Assembly (NCBI GenBank): GCA_025738555.1
Contig: JAOVFP010000002.1
Location: 1 to 64,000 of the forward strand
Source of the DNA: Cyathus striatus
Taxonomy: Eukaryota; Basidiomycota; Agaricomycetes; Agaricales; Nidulariaceae
DNA length: 64,000 bases
Direction of reading: 5' to 3'
The notes below the pieces were generated by a model. That model saw only the letters and a list, made by a program, of their open reading frames with translations, was not told the DNA's origin and searched no databases. Made by a program: the position numbers and the translations under genes. This document shows, piece after piece, positions 23,765 to 36,374 of the stretch. Numbering within the stretch: the first letter of the stretch is position 1; every line of letters starts with the position of its first letter.

Positions 23765-24005
23765 TGGCCATGGCTTTTGAAATAAACAACACGCCGCAAC
23801 CACTAATTTCAACACAGTGCTCGTAACATAGCTGTTAATATTAGTACAAAATAGAAGAGAAATAAAAGTCATAGAGAATAATAATAATACAATGGTAAAA
23901 CAGTAGAATGAGAATGTCAATAAGGATCAGCCTCATATTTAATTTCATTCTTAGCCAGAAATAGTATCCCAACTGGACCACGGTTTGCATATTATATGTC
24001 AACAA
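23765..24005. repeat. ~240-bp dispersed repeat, copy 1
   Basis: Nearly identical, same orientation, to 59765-60005: shared AGTGCTCGTAACATAGCTGT, GATCAGCCTCATATTTAATT and ATATTATATGTCAACAAGGG. Origin unknown; it may be a solo terminal repeat or a piece of a non-autonomous element. Confidence 0.7.
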
Positions 24006-24009
24006 GGGT

Positions 24010-27000
24010 CAGTCTTGTGACGAGCATGAGAGCTGGGATGAGGAGTTTGGATTGGATGTTCCCCCCCTCCTCCTTCCCGAGGAACGCGTCGTCGACGCCT
24101 GGTCCTTGGATCGCCCACTTCCCCAGGACGCACAGGGAAGCGGATAAGTTTTGGTGGCGATCGCCGTCTAGGCGATATAGCCAGCTCTGACGACGACGCT
24201 CCCCCTCCCCTTCCTCCTCTCCCTAAACCTCCTGCGGAGGACGACGTAGACTCAGACGAATTTGGGCCTAAATCAAACGACGAGGAAGAAGACAAAACAG
24301 TAACCTCCCGCTCACGTCGAGCGCTCTCCCTCTCCCGCTCATCAACCTCCTCCTCTCATCCCTCTCCTCCACCCGTCCCTCCCTTCCCTACATTCCTCGG
24401 CATGGGCCTAAGCTCAACCGTCGGCCTAGGAATTCTCCCCTCCCCACCTCAGCCCTTCCCGCGCTCTCCAACCTCCAGTGTATTCAGCGTCCCAACCACC
24501 GCAGACCATGCATCGCAATACCACGGCAGCACCACCCATCTCCGCGGGAGCTTCACGCGCAGTGGTGGTAATACACTCTCAGGCCTCCCACCGAGCCCTC
24601 CGATCCATCGTGAACGCGAGAGGAGGAGGTTGAGGAAGAAGAGTAGACCAGTTGCTGCTGGACCTGGTGTTTTCGAGTTAAGCGAGGCAGATCCTGACGA
24701 GGGAAGGGCAAGGTCAATGTCGAGGCCTAGGACACCTTCTCCTCCTCGGCCTGCTGTGGTGGATCCTGTTCCTGTTACGCCACCGAAAGTAGGGGTGGGT
24801 GATGTGCTATCTACGCCTTCAGGGGGACTTTTGAGTCGTATAGGAAGTGTAAAGCGCAAATGGACAAGGAGAAAGAAGGGAAGTCTGGCGCCTGAAGACG
24901 TTGCTGGTGGTGAGGAAGTGAGAGGACGTGTTTCTGGTTTGTTTTTTCTTCTTTATTTCGTTTTACTTAACTGATACGCTATAGAACTTCGTACAGAGCA
25001 CCAAGACCCCCATCTCACCCCCCGACCACATTCCTCCGCCTCATCTCTCCCCTCCTCACAACACCACTCCCTCCGCCGACCAAGCAACCACTCCCCCTCC
25101 CCTTCCCCCGCACATACACACGCACCCCCCACGTCCCGCTTCTTCCGCACACAAGCAACGAATACGCTCCCGCGCCCAGTAACAGGCAGCCGAAGCGGCA
25201 GTATGACCGATCTCTCCCTCCACCAGAATCAGCAGCACGAGTCAGACTCCCACTCAACCCCCAGCAAACTTCTCAAGCGGAAAAGTCTGGGATTCGTGCA
25301 GTTGCGGAAGGAGGAGGCCAAGAGGCCTGTTTCGATGCAGGGTTCTCCGTCGTTTGGCATTGCTGGGCGGACATGGTGGGATTGGAATAGGGAGGACGGC
25401 GAGTTCAAAGGAGAAGGAGCGGGATGTAGAGGGGGAGGGGAAGAGGTCTGTTTCGAGAGCTAGGGGTGAGGTGGTTGTCAAGGAGAGCGTTGATGAAGAT
25501 AGGGAGGAGAAAGTCAAAGGGAGGGAAGATAAGGAGAAGGAAAAGGATGGGAGTAGGGGATTCATGGGCAGCGTGAGGCGTATTAGCCTCGTTGGGAGAC
25601 ATAAGCGCACCAAGAGCGGTGTCTCTCTCACTGGCGTTGTTGAAGACACCCCTTCCCCCCCTCCTCATCCTCCTAGGATTCCTTCGCGTTCTGGGACACT
25701 GCGCTCTAAGGACTCTCGTACCCATCTGAGGAGTAGCATAGGCAGTCGGCCTAGTGCCGACGGACACCTCACTCGCCCAAGCACCGACGCACCCTTCACC
25801 CGCCCAAGCACCGACAAATCCGAACACCCCCGCACACCATCCAAATCCCAAAAAACCAAAGCCCTCCTTCCACCAATTGAACTGCAGCCTCCTTCCCCTC
25901 CCCGCGTGCACGCTTCTTCTTCGGCACCGCCCGCTGGGGCAGCTAAAGAACCCATGTCAAGCTTCTCCCTACTCTCTCCTGATTCGTCGTCTTCTTCTGT
26001 TCTTACAACGCCTACGTCACCCAATACGAAGAGTCCTACTTCCTCAAGGAAGGCTTCTGGTCCGAAATCCCCTGGGTCCCCGCAGTCTGCATCCTTAGGC
26101 CGCGCTACGATTAATCCGAATACGTCTCCTGGGCATGGGGCAGGTACCGCTGGGTCCGCGGGCGTTTTGAGGAGGAACTCGTTAGGTGATTTGAAGATTC
26201 CCGCTAGGATTAGTCAGGCGCAGGTTGGCCTGAGGAGGGATTTGGGTATGGTTAGGGAGTTTGCTGTGAATGTTGAACGTGTGTTTTTCTTTCTTTTGTT
26301 CTGATGAAGTTTGTGCTGATGATTGTGTAGAATTACGCGTGTTGCAGGATAGGTATTATGTGCTTGTGTTGCAGGTTCAGGATATGCTGGATACGCATGC
26401 GTTAGCGCTTTCGCAGGTGACACCTCAGCCTCGCGCTTCCTCTCCTACGTTCTTCAAGAAACGCAATAGGTCCAATACCAATCCTACCGTCCCACCCCCT
26501 TCGCCATCGCAGATCGCATACCGCGAGCTGGCTTCATCTTTCTATACCATCAACTCGAAGTACCGCATCTCCTGGGAGTGCGCAGAGCTTCTCATCGAGC
26601 TTGCTACTGGCTCGTCGTCTGCAAGCTCACCTCCGTCTATAACTGGCCCTGCATCCGCGTCCCAGCAGTACCTCCCCCAAACGGAACGCAAGACGAGCAG
26701 GGAGCGTGCAATCACTCTAGCAGGGGACGAGTCGAAGCCTCCTACGCCTACTCCTGGAGCAACGAGCTCCTCGGCACCCAGCATGTCGCATAGTCCCCCG
26801 TTGGCTAGTCCCCCTGCGCTGGCGTGGAGGGCGTCCACGGGGAGACATGATCTCAGTCAACGGCAACTGGTGCTGCTGAGGGAGATGCTCAATCGTGCCG
26901 ATTCAACGCTGCTTAATGATCCAATTCCTATCCCTGAGGAATCGACGACGTCTCTGAATGTTCAACGGGGATGGGGATGGGGTGATCCGATGAGCAGTAC

Positions 27001-27210
27001 GCTTACGCTACCGTCTACTGAGAGCAGCAATATCGGACATGCGTCTCCGATGAAGAAGCAGAGGCAGAGTAGGTTGGGGATGAGTGGGTTGCGGGATATG
27101 TTACGTGCTTTGAAACGCAGTACGTCGTCTACAGTTCCGCCTATCCCTACTTCGTTGACGACGTTAAGCACAGAGTCGTCTTTAATGAAGTCACGTGGAC
27201 AATATTGTTT
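24010..27210 (+). pseudogene. Unknown Ser/Pro-rich signalling-type protein, frame-broken
   Basis: Begins within HESWDEEFGLDVPPLLLPEE, changes frame near 24150, then runs DDAPPPLPPLPKPPAEDD, long Ser/Pro/Arg-rich stretches, an intron near 24935-24985, a frame change around 25350, SVRRISLVGRHKRTKSGV, RRNSLGDLKIPARISQAQVG, an intron near 26278-26330 and ELRVLQDRYYVLVLQVQDML. The last part has a helical block (YRELASSFYTINSKYRISWE). WDEEF plus Ser/Pro-rich linkers and a helical C-terminus faintly recall Byr4/Bfa1-type cytokinesis regulators, but I would not rely on that. The frame changes suggest a pseudogene. A partial copy lies at 18360-18660 and an SPE3 copy starts immediately downstream. Confidence 0.5.
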
Positions 27211-27256
27211 GGATCAGGCCAACTTGACAAATATAGAGCGCTTGGGACCCGGCATC

Positions 27257-28516
27257 ATGGCCCTCACTCATCCTTCCATCCGTTGGTATGTCGTTCCATT
27301 CCTCATAAAACACATCTAACACAATTAAAGAAGGTTGGATCCGCGAAATCTCTTCTAAATGGCCAGGTCAAGTTATGACCTTCAAGGTTAGGAAGGTCCT
27401 CCACGTCGAAAAGTCGCCCTACCGTCCTCGTCTTTGAATCCGAGGTGTTTTCGTTCTCGACGGTGTTATCCGTTGAAATGAGAGGAACGAGTTTCGTACG
27501 TCCTTTTGCTTCTCCATTATCTATGTATGCTAATCTATTAAATCAGGTACCAGGAGATGATCGATGGTTGCGCATCTTCCGCTGGCGAGTCATCCCAAAT
27601 CGAAAATGGTTATCGTTATTGGTGGTGGTAATAGTGGTGTTGTACGCGAAGTGCTCAAGCACGATATGGTTGAGGAGGTTGTTCTGATGAGGTGCGTTGT
27701 CTCTTTTCTGCCTAGTACTTAACTGACCATTTGGCAGGCCGTCATCCGTGTCTCAAAAACCTACCTCCCACACATGTCCTCCTCCTCGCCTCCCCAAAAG
27801 TCCGCGTATACGTAGGCAACGGCTTCAAGTTCCTCGCTGAAAATGAGGGGGCCTACGACGTCATCATCACCGACTGCCGAGACCCCGTCGGACCTGCCGA
27901 ATCACTCTTCCAAAAACCGTACTTCCACCTCTTGCACGATGCCCTCGCATCTGGGGGGCATGTCAACACCCAGGGAAAGTGCATGTGGATCCATCTCCCG
28001 CTCACCCACGAGTTGAAGAAGATGATGTCCCAGATCTTTAGTACCTCCGAGTACGCGTATACCACCATCCCCACGTACCCGTCTGGACGGATCGAGTTTA
28101 TGGTCTGCGCCAAGGCAGGTTAAGGGGACGAGGTATTATAATAGGGAGATTCAGAAGAGTGCATTTGTGCTCCCGGAGTTTTTCCTTGTGCTGTTGGAGG
28201 AAGGGAAAAATTTGAAGCCCAAGTTTAGGAGGGAGGTGTTGGCGTTGATTGAGAAGCCTAAGAAGAGGGTGTTGTTGCTTGGGAGTGGGTTCGTTGCGAG
28301 GCCTGCGGCAGAGTGTGGCATTCAGGATCCGTTTGATGAGCTTACTATTGCGTGTCGCACGTTGGAGACTGCAAGGCGCTCGCGGAGGGGTTGCCGTCGA
28401 CTACAGGGATTTCGCTCAATGTGAATGGTGCGGAGACGCTTATGAAGGCTGTGGTAGCGCATGATTTAGTTATTTTGCTCATTCCGTATACGTATCATGT
28501 AGACATCCCACACTGA
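27257..28516 (+). pseudogene. Spermidine synthase-saccharopine dehydrogenase chimera, copy 1
   Basis: ATG 27257 gives MALTHPSIR, then a short intron and, in shifting frames, GWIREIS-like and [11 protein letters not shown] pieces, the dinucleotide/aminopropyl site remnants, [60 protein letters not shown] and [19 protein letters not shown]: spermidine synthase (putrescine aminopropyltransferase). It continues into KKRVLLLGSGFVARPAAE and, after a frame change, NGAETLMKAVVAHDLVI, the N-terminus of saccharopine dehydrogenase (lysine pathway), ending at TGA 28514-28516. The fused order agrees with the SPE3-LYS9 chimera known in basidiomycetes. Frame changes and loss of most of the Lys9 part show it is a pseudogene. 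Confidence 0.8.
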
Positions 28517-28519
28517 GAA

Positions 28520-29060
28520 GGCAATGAATGAATGCTCTCCTACGAAGAACAAGAAAAAGTGACATATATACGTAGTTATCCATGATAAAACTTAAAGTTA
28601 CCGCCACGTCCAGCCAATGGTTTGGCAGCTTGTATGTGCTATGGACACTCGGGTTTCATGTGTCGTGGTTGGAGCACAGAAGACAAGCCTTATCAATATT
28701 AATCATCTTATAATTGTTGTGCTTCTACTTTCGCAACCTTCATACTACTTACATGGCAAATTAGTACCGAGACTTGGCATTCAAGTTGGCCTAGTCCCTA
28801 GTTTGTTGTGAAGCTGTAAGAGCAAAAATATTGACTATGATTTCCAAGGTAGAGTAGTCGTCGAGATCATCCCATTACAAAGACTACGGTCTAATAGGTT
28901 GCTAGTATATAATGAAATAACGAAACCGTTCCAGAACATCCCTTCACTTTGACTTCAAAAGTTTACGTGGGCTATAAATTTTAGCGAGAAACTGGAAGTA
29001 GATCGCAACCATACTAGACGCCGCTGCTCTCGGCGGACTCAAAGTCGATGATACGAAATT
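28520..29060. other. No feature recognised
   Basis: Unique-looking, moderately AT-rich sequence between the SPE3 copy and the PHD fragment. I see no gene, repeat or RNA here. Confidence 0.4.
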
Positions 29061-29062
29061 TA

Positions 29063-29340
29063 TGTCGACGTTCTCACTATACGACCCCCCGCCCCCCTCA
29101 GATGATGGATTCTCCATTGCGTGCGATATCTGTCTTCACCGGTGCCACGCGGCGTGTTTTGGTATAGGCCACGACGAGGTCCCCGACGAGTGGCAGTGTT
29201 GGAAATGTGTCCCTCGCGAGGTCGATAGGGAGGAAGCTGTTCGGGTGCAGCGTATTCCATGGAAATATGTCTTGGAGCAGGGGAGAGTGGCTATGACTGG
29301 TCGGAACAGACGAAGTCCAGGCATAGAGCGAAAACGTTGA
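29063..29340 (+). pseudogene. PHD-finger fragment (Set3-like)
   Basis: Frame of 92 codons: DDGFSIACDICLHRCHAACF, GIGHDEVPDEWQCWKCVPRE, VDREEAVRVQR. The Cys/His spacing matches the second half of a PHD finger (histone-tail reader); the first CxC pair is absent. The pattern recalls the Set3-type PHD finger, but the SET-like domain is missing. Downstream joins the GC-rich repeat. A gene fragment. Confidence 0.6.
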
Positions 29341-29499
29341 GGGGATGGGAGTACAGCACACGTAAAGACGAGACAGTAAATCTCAATAGCCCATTCACCA
29401 ACCACCTCCACAACAGCCGCCACTATATCCACCTCATCAGCCGTCCCACCCGCACCGCTCGACACCACAAACGAAGACGACTACATCGACATCGGTTGA

Positions 29500-30600
29500 C
29501 AACGACGGCGGTTGCATGGATGGGAGAGGAGGGCAGTGTGGTGGTGGTGGGAGAGAAGATGACAGCGTCGGTGCCGCTGGAGACGCATGGGGAGAACATC
29601 TCAGTCGTGGCGAGACGGCGGGAGGGTGTGGAGGAGGGCGGGCTGACATACCGTCTACTGGGTGTAGACGGCATGCGTCGTTGTGAGCGCCGTCGTCTTC
29701 ACGTAGGGAGGAGGGGATCCGAATGATGGGCCGTCGTTGTTGTCATGATGCAGGTGGGGGTGGAGGGAGGAGGGAGGGAGAGGGGGCTGGGTGATGTTCC
29801 TATGGCGTCCTTCTTTCCAGCGGCGTTGTCGTCTTCGTAACGCAGGGAAGAGGGGAGAAGGGAGTTGAGTAGGAGTTGAGACTCCGAAGAGTCAGCCCCC
29901 CGACGAAAAGGTCCGCGGCCTTGAAGGTGTGCTGCTTGACGATACGCACAGAAGGTCAAGACGAGACACTCTAAGAACGCTCAAAGAGATTTGAAAGGTG
30001 GAGGGGTGAGGAAGGATTTGAGAAGGTGGAGGAGGAGAGGAGGATTGGGTGACGTGGCTTCGTCGTCGTCGTCGTCGCGACACAGGAGAGGAGAAGGATG
30101 AGGAGAGGAGTTGGATGACGTGGCGCTGTCGCCCCCATGAAGCAGAGAGAAGGGGGAGGGGGGCGCTGGGGACGTGGCATCGTTGTTGTTGTTGCGACGC
30201 AGAGCGGGAGGCGCCGAAGGGGGGCTGGGTGATGCTGCGTTGACGTCTTCAGCGACGCAGGGGGAGGGGTTGGGCCGCTAGAACGTCAGGCAGGGTGTTG
30301 GTTGCATACGCCCGCCACTGCCACTGCCCCTCCTGCTGTACATCACCCTCGACGCCCTTCCTGTTCTCCTCTTCCTCGTTGCCATATTCGTTCCCTTCAC
30401 TATGTGCCTATCGCTGCCGTTCCTGCCAAGTACTACCCTCGTTGTCTCCCCAGTCCGCCTCTTCGTTGTGGCCGCCGGGCGCTGTCCTCTTCCCTGATGC
30501 GGGCATTGGCGTCTGTGCTGACATCGTGGTCATCGTTATGGGCGTGGGTGGGAAAGCGGATGGGGGGGTGGATGTGGGTGTGAGCGTTCGTCATCGTCGC
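29500..30600. repeat. GC-rich dispersed repeat, copy R3
   Basis: Matches R1 in two blocks: ATGGATGGGAGAG...GGGGAGAACATCTCAGTCG (about 29515-29620) and TGACGTGGCTTCGTCGTCGT...GTTGTCTCCCC (about 30050-30455). An insertion with an AAAGGTCCGCGGCC segment lies between at about 29880-30000. Non-coding. Confidence 0.65.
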
Positions 30601-30649
30601 GATTCGAGGGGGGATGTGAGAAGGTCGGTGTTGTTTGCCCGCTGTGAGA

Positions 30650-31050
30650 ACGCGTCAGCGAGCGAGCACAAGGAAGTGGAGAGAAAGGAGGAAAGGGGAA
30701 CATAAGGAAAAGTAGAGGTACAAGAATGGATCAAAAGGCGTAGGGGGAGGGGGAGTTGGGAGGAAAAGGAGGGGTAGCGTAAGGAAGGAGTGACGAGGGG
30801 TAGTAGCGAAGCAAAGGTAGAACAATATGCCCAACGAAAGCGATAGCGCAAGGACAAAGTGAGGCCCGGTAACAAGTTCCAAAGGAAGAAAGGAAGGGGC
30901 AGCGAAAGCAAGGAGTAAAGAGGGGATAGCGGGCCAAGCGCCCTGCGTCCCAAAAAGAGGAAAGGAAGGGGTAGCGGAAACAAGAGGTGATGAGGGATAG
31001 TAGCGAAGCAAGAATCAGATAAAAAGACATGCAAAAAAACACGTACAAGG
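30650..31050. repeat. Pyrimidine-rich ~190-bp repeats (minus strand reading)
   Basis: On the minus strand, two units of roughly 190 bp containing TTCGCTACTATCCCTC, CGCTACCCCTTCCTTTC and GTTACCGGGCC. They begin just after a GTACGT donor-like site. In base composition and internal order they resemble the repeats filling the long PHO88 intron at 61.9-62.8 kb. Confidence 0.5.
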
Positions 31051-31148
31051 CAATGCGGCACACAAAAATCCCTGAATCTGTATCCACCTCCTCCCGGCTT
31101 CTCAATCAGCAATACCGTAACATAGTACCCTATCACCATCTCATGAGC

Positions 31149-31297
31149 GCCGCTCACCTACACACAACGATAGCAAAAGGACATACCTTGTACAAATCCA
31201 AGGGAAGTGATGATAATTCCTCCCATCGAAATCTTGAAGAGACAATTCCAGGGGGTGCCTTCGGAGCCGTCGTACCCGATTTGTTGGAGGACGACAT
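31149..31297 (-). CDS. Possible first exon of an unidentified small protein
   Basis: ATG 31297 reads MSSSNKSGTTAPKAPPGIVS and SRFRWEELSSLPLDLYKVC. It may splice at the GTGAGC donor near 31148. Downstream on the minus strand is a further open stretch (HEMVIGYYVTVLLIEK) and then a GTACGT donor leading into C/T-rich repeats. I cannot identify it or close the gene; it may be a truncated copy. Confidence 0.3.
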
Positions 31298-31617
31298 TTT
31301 GGTTCGGGTTGATGCTGCAGTATCTGTTGGGTGAGCGTCGGTATTGGTGTTAGACGAGGGAACGAAGAGAAGAGATGGGAAGGAAACAATGACGAGAGAA
31401 GGTGGGAAGCAAGGGGTGATAGAAGAAGGGGATGTATAGAGAACGCGAAAGAAGCTGGGCGGGTGTTAGTGCAAACACAAAAAGGAATAGAAGAAAGGTA
31501 CGCGTAGCATGGGTATGCCGAAGATCGACGGGGAGGGAAGGAAAGCAAGAGGAGTACGCAGGAGGTGGTAGAAGGGAGAGGGAAGAGAAGAAAGGCTCAA
31601 GACAGCCAGGCATTTGT

Positions 31618-32516
<899 letters not shown>

Positions 32517-32523
<7 letters not shown>

Positions 32524-33150
32524 GATGTCAGGCAGGGTGCCAGTTGCATACGCCCGCCGTTGCCACCGCCCCTCCTGCTGTGCATCACCCTCGATGCTCT
32601 CCCTGCTCTCCCCTTCCTCCCTGTCCTATTCGTTCCCTTCACTATGCACCTATCGCTGCCGTTCCTGCCGCGTACTACCCTCGCTGTCTCCCCTTCGCTG
32701 TGGCTGTTGGGCGCCGTCCTCATCCTCGATGCGGGCGTTGGTGTTTGTGCTGGCGTCGTGGTCGTCGTTATGGACCTGGGTCCGCCGGACACACAGTCGC
32801 GGCCAACGGTACGGGGAGTCTCTGGGTGCGAAAAGAGGGAAAGCGTAGGATAGAATGAGAGAAAAGTTGACGAATGAGGGGGGTTGGGAGATGTGCGTCG
32901 ATGGCGCCGTACAGCTTGATGATGCGGGACGAGGTAGTGGGGCGTTGCAGCATCGAGGTGAGTGCGGCAACGTGGCATCAACCTCAACGACGATTGACGT
33001 TGACGCCGGGACCACGCGAGATGGAGTTGAGGGGGAGACGTTAACGGGGGCCTGGAGGGTGGCCTATACGCCATTCTTGCAGCGGTCGCCGTCGTCACCG
33101 TCGTGATGCAGTGACGGGGGACAAGTTATTGCCCTGTCGAAGTTGCACGT
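32517..33150. repeat. GC-rich dispersed repeat, copy R4
   Basis: Begins GATGTCAGGCAGGGTGCCAG, inside the region equivalent to 15650 in R1, and follows R1 to TCGTCGTTATGG. It ends with GCACGTGACATAGGCGACGG, like R1 near 16055. Fused to the 5' end of SPE3 copy 2. Confidence 0.6.
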
Positions 33151-33670
33151 GACATAGGCGACGGCTAAGTCGATTGAAACGATACGGCGGTGCAGAAGTT
33201 GGATGGAGACATTCAGTTAGAAGAAAGGCTGGTTGCATAATGCACTGTCCCCCGTTCATAACTTTCTAATATATCGTAAATATAACTATGACTAGGAATC
33301 TTTTAAATACATACCTGCATGAATTGATTCGTCTTTACGTGCCGTCCCACTTCGTCCAGCAGCTCGCGCTTTCAACTCACGCACACGCGCATCGAGTACA
33401 TTGCATATAAGTCATACGTTACGTTATTAATGCAAATTTTACTTGCAAATTCTAAGTGTTTTGTAGAGTATACGCTATATCCAGCTGAACCTTCCGCAAA
33501 GCCAAGCAGACACTTCATCGCATGTATATCTTCAACTTCTACAGTAAAACGTTACATGCACTTGCAGACACAATTTATTATTGCAAAATATAACCGCATA
33601 CGCCAGGGAATTCATTAATTCAAACCATATTACATTCAATAAATCACAATCATTGAGGGTGTTGCGGGCT
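33150..33670. other. AT-rich gap, no gene seen
   Basis: Base composition shifts from GC-rich to AT-rich here. I see no gene or clear repeat; it is the 3' flank of the large helicase gene. Confidence 0.35.
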
Positions 33671-34637
33671 TCTGCTATTTATGTAACTGCCACCAAACCA
33701 TAGCTGCCATACTCACAGTACGATGATTGACTGTTTTTGGCTTGTCAGGCATAGGAATCCTAGACGGGCCAAGTGGAGTTACGATACATCTTTTGTAATC
33801 AGCGATAGAATGCCACGTTTGACCTAGATACGAAGCAAATGACGATCGCAATGTTGGAACTTCCCAGATTGCGGTTAGAAAGCCTGCCATATATGTCTCG
33901 GGAATAGGATGAATTCTTGGATTGGTGAATGGTAAATGCAAAGTATTACTTCCAAATGCATGGACATGGCAACTCCAGCAAGGTCCAACCCATGGTTTCC
34001 CCAAGTACATTCTAGGGTACGTGATATTGCCCATTATAAATAGATGGTTCTCGTTATTTTGTATACTTGGACAGAAGTCGAGTGAATGAAGAGAGCCTGT
34101 GGTTGAAATCCCATGCGCATTACATGCGCCACATTGTCCCTTTGCTTTCTTCAAGAACCTGCTATATATTTCCAACTCTGCGGAAAGTTTTGATATCTCT
34201 GCGGTGCTCCGCTTAAGCGCCTTTTCGGCAACAGGTCCAAAGGCATCTTCTAGCCGACGCTTTTGCGCCATTTTACTGGAACCTTGCACAGCGGTTGATT
34301 CTTGGACACTAATTGTTTTTACGAGTTCAGACCGTAATTTGGGAGTGGCCATGACCCCTCTCTCGTCTACGAAAGCGTTAGTGTGTACACAAGTACGGCA
34401 GTAATATCACGTACAATCATCACAAGTAGAACAGGTCTGATAGGACAATCCCAATGCCAAACAATCTTTTCCCTGGCCGTCTAGTAACGAACTCATCTGA
34501 AACCGTATGCAAGTTGAAGGCCACCTTTCCATCAATCGCAATTCTCCAAAAGCAGTGTTAAGTTCTGAGACGCCTGAGAACTCATTCTGCACAGTACTTC
34601 TTCCGTTCGGTACCACCATGCAATGCGCAAGCTTTCC

Positions 34638-34651
34638 GTCTCGAGTCTCGA
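34638..34651. repeat. 7-bp tandem duplication that breaks the helicase frame
   Basis: GTCTCGA occurs twice in a row. One copy would give GRAGRDGKLAHC on the minus strand; two copies give a +1 shift and an early stop at 34582. It may be a replication slip or the excision trace of an element with 7-bp target duplications. Confidence 0.75.
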
Positions 34652-35901
34652 CCTGCCCTTCCAGATTGCTGAACAAACATGATCATATCTGGCGGCGTAC
34701 CAACATGTATTGTTGCTCGGACATGGTGATAGTCAAATCCAGCCGATAGTGCACTCGTACACACCAAACCTATTTTATTATCTTTTCCAGCCAAAAAGTC
34801 CTCCATACGTGACTTCCGGTCTTCATCAGATATGGGATGTGGTGTTGAGTTTGCATGATAGCAATTTAGATTCATATGCTCCGCGACGGACTTGGCCTGA
34901 ACCACAGACTTAACAAAAACCAGGTATCGATCTTCAGGTGACCATCGATACAACGTTGATGTTTGTGAAATCCACTCCTTCACATTATTTATCATGGACG
35001 TAAATTCAAAGTCGAATGACTTTATTACGTATTTAAGCTCTGGACGTGCACATGATGATGTTATGAGCATAGGATCCTTTAGCATGAATTCGCTGGAGAG
35101 CCATTCTCTAGCATTCTGTGGAATTGTTGCAGACATGAGTACCATCTGGCAGGGATGCCGAGATCGCAGTGTATAAGCACGCAAGAAGGCCTTTGGACGA
35201 AAGTCCCTGTCAGTGAAATACAGGTGAACCTCTTCAAATATAAAGCGGAGAATGTTCTTCCGCAAGGAGGCAGTGGCAGATATCCATGAATCGCCCATGA
35301 CGACATCCGATGAGACTAAAATGATGTTAAAATCGCCAGTAAGCTGTGGATTCCCAGCGCCTTCAAAATGCTCATAACCAATACCCAGAAAAGCCATCCT
35401 TCGTTTCCAGTCCTCAAGAAGGGAGATCAAGGGTATAACGATAACCGAGTATCCATCTTCATGCATACTTGGAATAAGGGCAATAGCTGTCTTCCCAGCA
35501 CCAGTCTTAAGAACAACGAAAACATCCTGCTCAAGTGCCATTATTGAGTAAACAGCATCTCGTTGCTCATCAGTGGTCCATGACACATCAGTCCCATAAA
35601 GCTTACGAAGATAGATCAACATGTCTGGTGCATCTGTTACATGATTCTGATGGCGCCCCGGATCTTCCGATGCTATGGAGGGCAGAGGAGCTACACCAGG
35701 TGCGCATTCATATTCTTCATGGGCTGGTACGACTTCAATTATGGATGTCGAGAGAATGTCAGACTCGGTCTGGCTGACATTAAGTTCAGCGCCAGTGTCC
35801 GGACCTAGATGGGAAACGATGGGTGGGGAATGTGTAAGCACGGCAACGGTTTGCCGAAGCTCATTGACCTCCTGATACAGTAAGCGTAATGATGTTTCAT
35901 G

Positions 35902-35911
35902 GCATGTTTTC
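35902..35911. repeat. Target-site duplication, left copy (GCATGTTTTC)
   Basis: GCATGTTTTC is repeated at 41634-41643 at the other edge of the DUF6589/RecQ element. On the minus strand both copies sit in the same codon register of the interrupted helicase gene. Confidence 0.85.
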
Positions 35912-36374
35912 TAGGCTCATCAAATCCCCCCCCACGATTTCACGTGGTCTATTCCGGATATAGGCCGACCACGAAACGTGAGAGGGGCTTAGACGAAAGT
36001 AGGGAAAGTGAAGGGCAATGTAAAATCATGACCTAAATTGCACCTGTAGCCTTGGGTTCGATTCCGCTGCACGCCATTAATGGAGATAATTTGGTCCCCG
36101 CTATTAAAGCTACACTCTCATGTAATTATTACAAAATTATAGTGCATATTGACTTCATGGTAGCCTTAAAATTGTAAAATTTTGTGTACTTGAAGCACTT
36201 CAAACTATTTGAATGGAAAAATCGTTTGAAATGCCGGACTGATGGGAAGTGTCATGGAAGCAAGTCACATCAAACTTACGCGTAGTCATGTGATTTTAAT
36301 TTTTCGCGCGCATCAATATTTCAATCGCGACGCGCGCCCCCGCAAACGTGCTTCTCCACCTTCTTGACTTTAGT

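Noticed and set aside
36040..36075. GGTTCGATTCC box B-like sequence in the left end of the DUF6589 element
   Set aside because: No box A or pairing acceptor stem found at the right distance, so not called a tRNA.
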